NCBI GenBank assembly: GCA_004298385.1
Contig: SCTX01000106.1
Coordinates: 1 to 64,000, forward strand
DNA from: Betaproteobacteria bacterium
GTDB lineage: Bacteria; Pseudomonadota; Gammaproteobacteria; Burkholderiales; SG8-39
Direction: 5' to 3'
DNA: 64,000 nt
Below are positions 1 through 8,913 of this stretch, in pieces (the first letter of the stretch is position 1; every line of letters begins with the position of its first letter). Below the pieces are notes generated by a model, which was not told the origin of the DNA, did not search any database, and saw only the letters and a program-made list of their open reading frames with translations. The translations under genes and the position numbers were made by a program.

Positions 1-198
1 GGCGGTTAACAGCGCGTCAAGGGTTCGCGCCTGTCCTCGGTTCGGCATCCGGCCGGCCAACAGCAAAAAGACCGCCTCGGCGAAGCTCGCATTCTGAATG
101 AGATCGCTGAGGCGGTGCCCGCGCAGGATTACCTCATCGTCATGCTCGTCGCTGACGATCTTGGATATCGCCGTGACGTAGTGGTGCATATCGGACAT
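1..198 (-). CDS. Citryl-CoA lyase / citrate synthase family protein (5' part only)
   Basis: Only the N-terminal 66 residues lie in the window; the gene runs off the left edge. The visible protein starts MSDMHHYVTAISKI and contains RGHRLSDLIQNASFAEAVF followed by LLLAGRMPN, the N-terminal pattern of citryl-CoA lyase-type citrate synthase homologues. These are usually stand-alone proteins of about 260 to 280 residues that cleave or form citryl-CoA-like intermediates. A TACAAT hexamer on the minus strand at 230-235 could be its -10 box. The gene lies downstream of mnmC on the same strand with a 124-bp gap, so it may have its own promoter. The substrate cannot be told from this fragment. Confidence 0.7.
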   Translation of the reverse strand, partial: MSDMHHYVTAISKIVSDEHDDEVILRGHRLSDLIQNASFAEAVFLLLAGRMPNRGQARTLDALLTA

Positions 199-322
199 TA
201 GGAGACTCCGTAATACTATGCGGCGGAGCATTGTATCATTCTAAAGTAACTATTCAGCCTACCGGCGGGCATTGCAACGCGTTGATTTAAGTGTCGCCGA
301 TTCTAAATTTGGCAACCACGAA

Positions 323-2275
323 TCACAGCTTTGCGTGACGCGCCTGTCGCAGCACGAAGCGCCCGGGATCGAGTGCATCGGCCAGATCGCCCTCGAGCGG
401 CAACGGTTCGCCTTCGATCAGGCTCGCCAGCAGCTCGCCGGCCAGGGTTGCCCAGATGAGGCCGCGCGATGCATAAGCCGAGGCACAGTAAAGCCCCGGG
501 CATCGAGGCAGATCAGCCAGTTGCGCGCCGGAGAGTGCGGCCTTTTGCGTGTGGGCCGCATCCACGTCCGGCATGGCGCCGATGAGCGGCATGCGGTCCG
601 GCGCCACGCAGCGAAAACCCACTGCACCGCCCAGCTTCGACGCATCCAGTGCAAGCTGCGCATGCGGCAGCAGTTGCGCCAGGCGCAGCAGATTGGCCTC
701 GTGGCTTTGCACCTGCGGCTCCGGGTCGTCGTTGTCGCGATCATAGGTGCTCCCTGTCACCACGATCCCGCCGGCGGCGGGCAGCACATATCCCGAGCCG
801 GTGAGCACGACGCGCGGGGCCGTCAGGATTTCCGCCGGCAGATAGGTGATCTGCCCGCGAATGTTCTTGAGCGGCTGCGCGATGGAGGCGAGACGCGTGG
901 TGTCGTTCGAGTTGGCGAGGACGAGCACTGGGGCCGCTGCGATGAGCCTGCCGTCCGCGGCAAGCGCCCGCCATTCGCCGCCGTTGCGCTCGATGGCATG
1001 CACTCCGATGCCGAAATGCGGCGTGAGCGCCGCAGCGCGCGTGGCGCGGGCGCCCGCTGCGGCGAGCTGCGCCGCGATGAGACCGAGCGGACGCATCCAT
1101 CCGGCGCCGGGAAACCACCAGCCGCCGCTCTTCAATCGGCATCGCGCCAGCGTCTCGGCCGCGCCACGCTCTACGTATTGCGCATAGTCGGGCGGATAGC
1201 CCAGCGCGGCGATCGCCTCCGTCATGCGCTGCTCCCGGTCGGAGTCCCCGCCGAGTTGCAGCACGCCGCAACGCGCCCACGCAAGCGCCTGGCCTGTCCG
1301 CTCCAGCGCCGGCCAGCGCGAGACGGCGTAGAGGAAACCGCTGCGCGTGGCTCGCGACAGGATGCAGTCGTCGCGCGAAATGTGCGGGTGGAAGACGCCG
1401 GCGTAACTGCCGGGAGTTTGCGCGCCAGGCGGCGCTCGGCGCTCGATCAGGTCGATTTGCCATCCGCGGGAAGCCAGGCGCTCGCTGATCGCCGCACCCG
1501 CCAGGCCTGCCCCGATGACGATGGCGTGGCGGCTGGTCCGCCCCGGGACGGCTTCCCGCGGACTGCGCGGCGGACGGCGCGGCGCGTAGCTGCCGCGCAG
1601 CATTTCGCGCTTGCGCCCGAATCCGGAGCACTTTTCGAGCGTGAACCCCGCCGCCTCGAGTCCCTGGCGCACGGCGCCCGCGCTCGAGTAGGTCGCGACG
1701 CTCGTGCCGGGGCGAGCGAGCCGCGCCAACTGCCGCATCAGTTGCGGCGACCACATTTCCGGATTGCACCGGGGCGCGAACCCGTCCAGGTAAACGCCGT
1801 CCGCGCGCAAGCGCAAGCGCGGCATCAGCAGGGCGACGTCCCCGAATGCCAGCGTCAGCGTGAGCCTTTCACCGTCTAAATGCAGCCGGTGCAATCCGGC
1901 CACGAGCGGCGGCCACGCCTGCCGCAACCGTTCGGCCAGTGGCGCGAATTCGGCGTAGCGCCGATGCAGGGTGCGCAGCGCGTCGCGCTCGAACGGATGC
2001 TTTTCGATCGAAACAAAGTGCAGGCGTTCGCAGCGCGCGGGATCGGCGCGCCACTCGCGCCAGGTGGCGAGGAAATTCAGCCCCAGCCCGAATCCGGTTT
2101 CGAGGATGGTGAAATTGCGCTCATGTGCCCATCGGCGTGGCAGATCGCTGCCCCCGACGAACACATGGCGCGCCTGACCGGGGCCCGACTCCGCGCTGTG
2201 GTAGACATCGCCGTAGGCGGGCGAATACGGTGTTCCTTCACTGTCAAAGGCGAGTTCGGCGGGCTCGATGCGCAT
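323..2275 (-). CDS. mnmC: Bifunctional tRNA wobble-uridine modification protein MnmC
   Basis: 650 residues, the usual length of fused MnmC. The C-terminal FAD oxidase removes the carboxymethyl group from cmnm5s2U at tRNA position 34, and the N-terminal SAM methyltransferase then methylates the amine to give mnm5s2U. The methyltransferase half (about residues 1-235) carries LETGFGLGLNFLATW and DGFAPRCNPEMW. The oxidase half begins near residue 250 with the dinucleotide-binding AIVIGAGLAGAAISERLA and ends with the typical YCASAYASRGLIWATLAGEL region. The domain order is the standard one and there are no frameshifts. The large plus-strand open frame across the same bases is its antisense shadow. 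Confidence 0.96.
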   Translation of the reverse strand: MRIEPAELAFDSEGTPYSPAYGDVYHSAESGPGQARHVFVGGSDLPRRWAHERNFTILETGFGLGLNFLATWREWRADPARCERLHFVSIEKHPFERDALRTLHRRYAEFAPLAERLRQAWPPLVAGLHRLHLDGERLTLTLAFGDVALLMPRLRLRADGVYLDGFAPRCNPEMWSPQLMRQLARLARPGTSVATYSSAGAVRQGLEAAGFTLEKCSGFGRKREMLRGSYAPRRPPRSPREAVPGRTSRHAIVIGAGLAGAAISERLASRGWQIDLIERRAPPGAQTPGSYAGVFHPHISRDDCILSRATRSGFLYAVSRWPALERTGQALAWARCGVLQLGGDSDREQRMTEAIAALGYPPDYAQYVERGAAETLARCRLKSGGWWFPGAGWMRPLGLIAAQLAAAGARATRAAALTPHFGIGVHAIERNGGEWRALAADGRLIAAAPVLVLANSNDTTRLASIAQPLKNIRGQITYLPAEILTAPRVVLTGSGYVLPAAGGIVVTGSTYDRDNDDPEPQVQSHEANLLRLAQLLPHAQLALDASKLGGAVGFRCVAPDRMPLIGAMPDVDAAHTQKAALSGAQLADLPRCPGLYCASAYASRGLIWATLAGELLASLIEGEPLPLEGDLADALDPGRFVLRQARHAKL

Positions 2276-2300
2276 GTGCGCGAATTAGCGCTGCGTGACG

Positions 2301-3548
2301 CTAGAATGCAACATAAGGTCCGCTGGGACCGCCCGGCGTGCCGGTCCCTTCGATTGCCGTGTACACCTTGCGCCCGTAGAAGAAAGGAAGCCCCCAGTCG
2401 AAGCTGTTGGCGGCGAATTGCGGCGCCGCGAGATTGCCGAACGCGGCAAAACCCGGGTTGCTCTTCACCAGCGTAACCGCATTGGCCACGCTGAAATTGA
2501 CCGGCGCGGACCCGCCGTTCCTGCCTAGGATGGTGGCGGATACATTCTTCGCCGCAGGGGGGCAGTAAAACCCGGCGGCGGATGGGTCGGTGCAGACCGG
2601 CGTGCCGGCGTCGGCGAAGAAAAAAGCATTCGAACCGCTATCGATAAAGCTGGCGCTGTAGCTGGCGCCGTTATAAATCGTGGTGAAATTGGCCGTGTTC
2701 GAATCCACGCCGATCACGGTCGCGGTTCCGATCCCGTTGTTCGCCTGCGTGCCGATGCCGAACACCAGCGATCCGCTGACGCTGGCCGCTCCGGCGGCCG
2801 GCACCGACGGCAGCTCGATGATCACGCCGTTGTTGTTGACGGCAAACATCGATACCGGGTGCTGCAATTGCAGGGCCAGAGGAATCGCCGCCGCTTGGCA
2901 GCCCGAGGAAGGGCAGGTGTAATAGATGCCGGGCCTGCCGCTCAGCACACACGCATTGCCGCAGTCCTGGCGGAATATGGCCAGCCCCAATATACCGTTG
3001 GCGCGCAATTCCGACACCGAGTTTCTCGATGGCCCGGTGGCGGAGCATCGGCTCGGCGCCAAGGAAACTTTAGGATCGCCGATTACCTGGATCGGCAGCG
3101 AGTTCGCCTGCTCGCCCGCGATTTTCAAATCCGCCAGTTTCACCGGGCCCCAAGCGTAGCCGTCCGCGAACTGGGCGCACTCGACCACCGGATCGCCTTT
3201 GGCGTCCATCTGCTGCGGCAGCGAAAGCGATGCGGAAAGCGCCGAGGACATGATCCTCAGCCCGGTCGATCCAGTGTCGATCAATACATTGTCGATGGTC
3301 TGGCAATTGCCGCTTCCCGGCGCGCACAGCACGACGCTGGTAAACGCGAGATTGACGCTGCCGCCCAAACCGGCGTTGACTGAAATCGGCTGCACATTGG
3401 GGCCAGTGAGCGCAACCGTGTTTGTGTCCGCCGTTGCCGCGGCCGGCGTTGGCGCACCGCCGCCTCCGCCACCTCCTCCGCCGCACCCCTGGATCGCCAT
3501 GAGGGCCGCAAGCGATGCCGGCGTGAGCCATTTGCGCATGCGACTCAT
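2301..3548 (-). CDS. DUF3443 family lipoprotein with pepsin-like IDTGSTGLR motif
   Basis: 415 residues. The N-terminus is a lipoprotein signal ending at IQGC (Cys22), followed by a run of glycines and an Ala/Pro/Thr-rich linker, so the mature protein is probably membrane-anchored and periplasmic or surface exposed. The motif VLIDTGSTGLRI, and FIDSGSNAFFFAD later in the chain, resemble the two Asp-Thr/Ser-Gly active-site loops of aspartic proteases; this similarity is seen directly, but no activity is proven for the family. Many paired cysteines suggest disulfides. It follows the DUF2844 gene after 3 bp, a pairing common in Betaproteobacteria, so the two are likely one operon and one secretion-related function. 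Confidence 0.85.
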   Translation of the reverse strand: MSRMRKWLTPASLAALMAIQGCGGGGGGGGGAPTPAAATADTNTVALTGPNVQPISVNAGLGGSVNLAFTSVVLCAPGSGNCQTIDNVLIDTGSTGLRIMSSALSASLSLPQQMDAKGDPVVECAQFADGYAWGPVKLADLKIAGEQANSLPIQVIGDPKVSLAPSRCSATGPSRNSVSELRANGILGLAIFRQDCGNACVLSGRPGIYYTCPSSGCQAAAIPLALQLQHPVSMFAVNNNGVIIELPSVPAAGAASVSGSLVFGIGTQANNGIGTATVIGVDSNTANFTTIYNGASYSASFIDSGSNAFFFADAGTPVCTDPSAAGFYCPPAAKNVSATILGRNGGSAPVNFSVANAVTLVKSNPGFAAFGNLAAPQFAANSFDWGLPFFYGRKVYTAIEGTGTPGGPSGPYVAF

Positions 3549-3551
3549 GCT

Positions 3552-4004
3552 CTATTGAATTTCCCCGGCCAAAACGCCTCGCGGCAACAGCTTGGGAACA
3601 TACGCTCTGCCGAAAAATGCCCGCATATGCCCGCCGCTCTGCACCACCAGGCCGGGCTGTTGCGTCACGCGGGGTCCCGGACCGCCATCCGAGGTCTTCA
3701 CCGCCTCGGTATATTGTTCGAAGTACCGGCCCAGGACCTGCCGTAGATCCGGAAGCGAGGGACCCCGCCAGGAAACGGCGAACACCATTCCCGCCGGCGA
3801 GACATATTGCCTGACCACGGTGCCCGAAGGCAACTGGATTTCGTGCACGGCGAATTTTGCGGCGCCGGTGATTTGCAGCGTACCCTGCAGTTGCGTTCGA
3901 TCGGTCCGCACCGAGCTCACGTCCTCTCCCAGCGTTGCTGCGGCGGGAACGGAAACGACCAGCGCAACTAAAGCAAGGCGCGTCAAGCAGAGGTTCAATT
4001 CCAA
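3552..4004 (-). CDS. DUF2844 domain-containing secreted protein
   Basis: 150 residues with an N-terminal signal peptide (MELNLCLTRLALVALVV, cleavage near VPAAATLGE). The body has the DUF2844 pattern: a conserved ATLGE start of the mature chain, YVSPAGMVFAVSWRGPSLPD in the middle, and a C-terminal GHMRAFFGRAYVP. The function is unknown. It is the first gene of a pair with the DUF3443 lipoprotein just downstream. The start chosen gives a normal signal peptide with charged residues limited to the mature part. Confidence 0.85.
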   Translation of the reverse strand: MELNLCLTRLALVALVVSVPAAATLGEDVSSVRTDRTQLQGTLQITGAAKFAVHEIQLPSGTVVRQYVSPAGMVFAVSWRGPSLPDLRQVLGRYFEQYTEAVKTSDGGPGPRVTQQPGLVVQSGGHMRAFFGRAYVPKLLPRGVLAGEIQ

Positions 4005-4046
4005 TTCCGTCCCCCGCGTCCGATTGCTTACGGACTCACCCCGGCG

Positions 4047-4199
4047 TCACAGGATCTGCCGCGCAATGCGCAGGCGCGTCGCGCGCATGTCGGTGCCGCC
4101 GGCGATCAGCATGCCGCGCGGCCCTTCGCCCGCGAGGATACGAGCGGCTTCCGCCACGCTGGTGAGCGCATGAAATCGAAACCAGAGCAGACGCATCAT
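4047..4199 (-). pseudogene. Remnant of a molybdopterin dehydrogenase FAD-binding subunit (CoxM/HcrB-like N-terminus)
   Basis: A 50-codon frame starting MMRLLWFRFHALTSVAEAAR and continuing ILAGEGPRGMLIAGGTDM matches the first 38 residues of the medium, FAD-binding subunit of xanthine dehydrogenase, CO dehydrogenase or 4-hydroxybenzoyl-CoA reductase type enzymes, where AGGTDL contacts FAD. After GGTDM the similarity stops, the frame runs RATRLRIARQIL and ends. The family is normally near 290-330 residues, so this is a truncated stub. No large or iron-sulfur subunit is nearby. It lies between the DUF2844 operon and the promoter of the flavoenzyme at 4383, suggesting a deletion junction. Confidence 0.6.
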
Positions 4200-4249
4200 G
4201 ATTTACGCGATTCCGACCGATTTTGAGGCTCTCGGCATGATATCTGCAA

Positions 4250-4279
4250 TTGACTGCCGCTGCCAGACTCGGAGATACT
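4250..4279 (+). promoter_or_regulatory. Sigma70-type promoter of the 4383 flavoenzyme
   Basis: TTGACT at 4250-4255 and GATACT at 4274-4279 are separated by 18 bp. A short inverted repeat ATATGC/GCATAT at 4321-4326 and 4335-4340 lies between this promoter and the gene and could be an operator. The gene itself has a strong AAGGAGG ribosome binding site. Confidence 0.5.
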
Positions 4280-4382
4280 GTCAAGAGTGTCGCTGAATTT
4301 CCTATCCTTGCACCGCGGTCATATGCACTTCAGGGCATATCTCTCAGCGCTTGATCTTGATCCATAAGAAGGAGGCCCGTCC

Positions 4383-6431
4383 ATGAAATTCCAGAAACTA
4401 TTCGAACCCGGCAAGATTGGCGCCATGGAACTAAAGAACCGGATAGTACTCCCCGCAATGGGGTTGAATTTCTGTACGGACAAAACCCTAAATGAGCGCT
4501 TGCTGGGTTTTTACGAGGAGCGCGCCCGTGGCGGCGTTGGACTGATAATTGCCTCGGCCGGCATAGAACACACCGATGAAAGGGGCTACGAGCAGTTGAA
4601 CAAGAGCGATAAGATGGGTTATATCCCCAGCCTGGGCCATGATAAGTATCTGCCCGGATGGCAAAGGCTGGTAGATGTTGCGCACAAACACGGGGCCAAG
4701 CTGGGAGTTCAGATTGCGCACATCGGTAAGTATGCTCATTCCAGCCTATTGGGTGGCGAGCAGCCAGTCTCGCCTTCGGCTATCCAGGCCAATCTGACGG
4801 TGCACGGCTTGCCCGGTGAGATGCCGCGGGAGCTTGCTATTCCGGAAATAAAACTCATCCAGCGAAACATTGCCAATACCGTCAAACGCGCTAAGGGAGC
4901 CGGTGTAGATATAGTTGAGCTGAATGCGTGCTCGGGCTATCTCATCCGGGAATTTCTCTCGCCCATCACCAATAAGCGGACGGACGAGTATGGCGGCAGT
5001 CTGGAGAACCGGATGCGCTTCCTGCTCGAAGTCATCGGCAAAATCCAAGCGACGGTGGGAAAAGACTATCCCCTGATGGCCCGGATCTCAGCCAACGAGT
5101 ATCTTCCCGAAGGCCATACTCTCGATGAGTCCGCCATAGTGGCCCGGGCCTTGGAAAAAGCCGGGCTCCATGCCATTAGTGTTGTCGGGGGGGGGCATGA
5201 GACCATGGTTCCATTGTCGCCTATGTCGGTTCCCCGAGGCGCTTTTGTCTATCTGGCGCAAGGGATCAAGAATGTGGTGAGTATCCCGGTTATTGCTTCA
5301 GCCCGGATCAATGACCCCGTAATGGCGGAAAATATCTTGCGCGACGATCGGGCCGATTTTGTGGCTATTGCTCGCGCCTTGCTGGCGGACCCTGATTTTT
5401 CCAACAAGGCCAAGGATGGGAGGTCGGATGATATCCGGCCTTGCATCGCCTGTAACCAGGGGTGCTTTGATTTGCTATTCGAATGGAAACCGGTGACCTG
5501 TTTGATGAATCCACTGGTCGGCTGCGAGAAGGAGCGTCAAATAACTCCGGCTGGGAAGAAAAAGAAAGTCATGGTGATCGGAGGTGGGCCGGCCGGCATG
5601 GAGATATCCCAGGTGCTGGCCTTGCGCGGACATACGGTATCTTTATACGAAAAAGCGGATCGGCTGGGAGGTCAGATTAATCTATCGGCCATACCGCCCG
5701 GCCGGGAAGAGCTTGCCAACATACCGGTATATTTCAGCAAGCAACTAAACAAACTGGGGGTTAAGGTAAACCTGGGTCGAGAGGTTAACTCCCAATTGAT
5801 CAGCCAGGAAAAACCCGATGCCGTTGTGGTGGCCACGGGTGCTCAGCCCTTGGTTCCGGATCTGCCCGGTTTGAAAGAGAATCAAGTAATCACTGCCTGG
5901 GATGCCTTATATGGTGATGCGCCGGTAGGCAAACGGATAGTGGTGCTGGGCGGCGGTTCCGTAGGCTGTGAAACCGCCATATTTTTGGCCCAAAAAGGTG
6001 CCATAGACGCTGAAACCTTTGCTTTTCTAAGCAGTTACGGGGCCTGTGATCCGCAAACCGCTTTGGGTTTGACTATGAAAGGGAATAAGGACGTCTCTCT
6101 CATAGAGATGCAGACCCGGATCGGTCAGGACTTCGGCAAAGGGAACCGGTGGGTATTCATGGGCGAGATAAAGCGGCTCGGTATCAAGGTCATAACCAAA
6201 GCCGAAGTCACGGCAATAACCCCCGAAGGGGTAAGGATCAAAATCGGAGCGCAGGAACAGCTTGTCCCGGCGGATACCGTGGTCTTGGCCGTGGGCTCTC
6301 GGCCGAATAACCGACTCTATGCGGAGATAAAAGATAAGGTGGCCGAGACTTATCTGATCGGCGATGCCCAGAAACCCAGACGGGCTCTGGATGCAATCCA
6401 TGAGGGGTTTGAATTGGGATGCCGCATCTAG
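4383..6431 (+). CDS. NADH:flavin oxidoreductase, 2,4-dienoyl-CoA reductase / enoate reductase type
   Basis: 682 residues with the three-part architecture of FadH-like flavoenzymes. An N-terminal FMN TIM barrel (to about residue 340) ends in TDEYGGSLENRMRF and later barrel motifs. A 4Fe-4S site follows, CIACNQGC then TCLMNP (from about residue 352). The FAD domain starts near residue 395 (VMVIGGGPAGMEISQVLALR) and an NAD(P) fold near residue 518 (IVVLGGGSVGCETAIFLA). Such enzymes reduce C=C bonds of unsaturated acyl-CoAs or enoates using NAD(P)H. The usual AHGYL barrel motif reads CSGYL here, keeping the Tyr but losing the His. Codon use is clearly less GC-rich than neighbours, with frequent ATA, AGG and TTA, which suggests transfer from another lineage. 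Substrate unknown. Confidence 0.9.
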   Translation: MKFQKLFEPGKIGAMELKNRIVLPAMGLNFCTDKTLNERLLGFYEERARGGVGLIIASAGIEHTDERGYEQLNKSDKMGYIPSLGHDKYLPGWQRLVDVAHKHGAKLGVQIAHIGKYAHSSLLGGEQPVSPSAIQANLTVHGLPGEMPRELAIPEIKLIQRNIANTVKRAKGAGVDIVELNACSGYLIREFLSPITNKRTDEYGGSLENRMRFLLEVIGKIQATVGKDYPLMARISANEYLPEGHTLDESAIVARALEKAGLHAISVVGGGHETMVPLSPMSVPRGAFVYLAQGIKNVVSIPVIASARINDPVMAENILRDDRADFVAIARALLADPDFSNKAKDGRSDDIRPCIACNQGCFDLLFEWKPVTCLMNPLVGCEKERQITPAGKKKKVMVIGGGPAGMEISQVLALRGHTVSLYEKADRLGGQINLSAIPPGREELANIPVYFSKQLNKLGVKVNLGREVNSQLISQEKPDAVVVATGAQPLVPDLPGLKENQVITAWDALYGDAPVGKRIVVLGGGSVGCETAIFLAQKGAIDAETFAFLSSYGACDPQTALGLTMKGNKDVSLIEMQTRIGQDFGKGNRWVFMGEIKRLGIKVITKAEVTAITPEGVRIKIGAQEQLVPADTVVLAVGSRPNNRLYAEIKDKVAETYLIGDAQKPRRALDAIHEGFELGCRI

Positions 6432-6464
6432 AGGCGGGATGGCGGGAGCCTGCGCCGCCCGCGC

Positions 6465-7238
6465 CTACAGTACCGCCGAAGCGCCGCCGTCCAGATTGAT
6501 GCTGGTGCCGGTGATATAGCTCGCCGCTTCCGACGCGAGAAACGCGATCGCGTCGGCGACTTCCTCGGCGCGGCCGACGCGCCCCAGCGGTATGTCCTTC
6601 GCCAGCTTGGCGTAGTACTGCTCCAGCGCGACACCGGCCTTGGCTGCCTTGCGTTCGTGCTGCCCCGCGCGCACCAGGCCGATGCATATGGTGTTTACCA
6701 GGATCTGGTGTGGCGCAAACTCCTTCGACAGCGCCTTCGTGAACGCGAGTCCCGCTGCGCGCGTGACCGTGGTCGGCATCGACTTGGCGCGGGGCTGCTT
6801 GGCGCCGGTATTGGTGATGTTGACGATGCGCCCCCCGCCCTGCTGTTTCAGGTGCGGGATCGCCAGGCGCGCGAGCCGGATCGCGGCGAAGAGCTTGAGC
6901 TCGAAGTCCGCCTGCCAGATGTCATCGGTCACCGATTCGAATTCGCCGGTGGCCGAGGTGCCGGCATTGTTGACGAGAATGTCGAGCCGGCCGAATGCCC
7001 CGACCGCCTCCGCCACCAGCCTGGCGCAATCCTCCGCCCTGCTTACGTCCGCCTGCACCGCGGCAACGCTGCCCCCGGCGGCGCGGATCTCGAGCGCGAC
7101 CTGATCCAGCAGCTCCCGGCCGCGCGCGGCAATCACCACGCTTGCGCCCTCTTGCGCCAGCCGCAGCGCGCTCGCCCTGCCTATGCCCTGCGAGCCGCCG
7201 GTAACGATCGCGACCTTGTTCTTCAGTTGCAAATCCAT
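6465..7238 (-). CDS. SDR family oxidoreductase with altered catalytic motif
   Basis: 257 residues, standard classical SDR length. The N-terminus carries the NADP-binding glycine motif TGGSQGIGRASALRLA, then NNAGTSATGEFE. The C-terminus ends with the family pattern SYITGTSINLDGGASAVL. At the position where the catalytic YxxxK lies, just before AGLAFTKALSKEF, the protein reads MPTTVTRA, so the Tyr and Lys appear to be Thr and Arg. It may therefore be a non-canonical or inactive member, or use another residue. It is convergent with the flavoenzyme at 4383 (33-bp gap). Upstream are CGACAAA repeats that could be an operator. Confidence 0.88.
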   Translation of the reverse strand: MDLQLKNKVAIVTGGSQGIGRASALRLAQEGASVVIAARGRELLDQVALEIRAAGGSVAAVQADVSRAEDCARLVAEAVGAFGRLDILVNNAGTSATGEFESVTDDIWQADFELKLFAAIRLARLAIPHLKQQGGGRIVNITNTGAKQPRAKSMPTTVTRAAGLAFTKALSKEFAPHQILVNTICIGLVRAGQHERKAAKAGVALEQYYAKLAKDIPLGRVGRAEEVADAIAFLASEAASYITGTSINLDGGASAVL

Positions 7239-7274
7239 CGGTGTTCTCCCATAGATTCCTGCGCTTCAAATGCC

Positions 7275-7307
7275 CGACAAAACCGCTACGACAAATTCTT
7301 TTTGTCG
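7275..7307. promoter_or_regulatory. Possible operator: three CGACAAA half-sites
   Basis: CGACAAA occurs at 7275-7281 and 7289-7295 and in inverted form (TTTGTCG) at 7301-7307. The last two form a 7-bp inverted repeat around TTCTT. The cluster is 37 bp upstream of the SDR start on the minus strand and 296 bp ahead of the nitronate monooxygenase on the plus strand. No regulator gene is adjacent. Confidence 0.3.
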
Positions 7308-7371
7308 ATAGATGATAGGTAAGATCATAGCCAGATACCGGCTTCAGGGCGAGGCCATTTTGAACCTGTGA

Positions 7372-8589
<1,218 letters not shown>

Positions 8590-8626
8590 GGGGCGCTCAT
8601 CCCGGGTGTTGCGGGGTCTCGACGTT

Positions 8627-8794
8627 GCGCGGACGAGAACCCGTCCGCGCGGATCGTCGATAGCGCACGGATGAAAAGCACATCCGCGCGCGATCGACGA
8701 TCTTGGATAAAAGCCACCCCAAACCGATTTTGGTTTTATTCATAACCGTGTTTTCCGTGCGGATACGCTTTTCATCCGCGCGGAAAACACGGTT
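8627..8794. repeat. Modular hairpin array, locus 1 (24-nt and 51-nt palindromes)
   Basis: The 324-bp gap between the nitronate monooxygenase and glgP holds three imperfect palindromes. Module c, 8627-8650: GCGCGGACG, 6-nt loop, CGTCCGCGC. Module a, 8652-8702: 22-bp stem beginning GATCGTCGAT and ending CGGATG, loop AAAAGCA (two mismatches). Module b, 8744-8794: 22-position stem beginning AACCGTGTTTTCC, with the apex in the opposite orientation (loop contains CGCTTTT). The same modules recur at 62320-62554. They resemble REP/BIME elements in being intergenic and palindromic, but I do not recognise the family. They may act as transcription barriers between the convergent genes. Confidence 0.85.
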
Positions 8795-8913
8795 GGCGCG
8801 CGCGAGCGCGCAATGCCAGTGCGTCGGCACGCGGCGAAATATAAGGCAGGGTATATAGGGCTCCCGCCTGCCTTGCACACCAGTGTCGGGATTTGCGCTG
8901 GCTGACGCCGCCT

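Noticed and set aside
272-1879. A 535-codon plus-strand open frame
   Set aside because: It lies antisense to mnmC, is Arg/Gln/Ala-rich, and has no family features; a GC-rich shadow.
4036-4284. An 82-codon minus-strand frame over the CoxM-like stub
   Set aside because: It is a different frame from the one that matches the FAD-subunit family, and its composition is Arg/His-rich.
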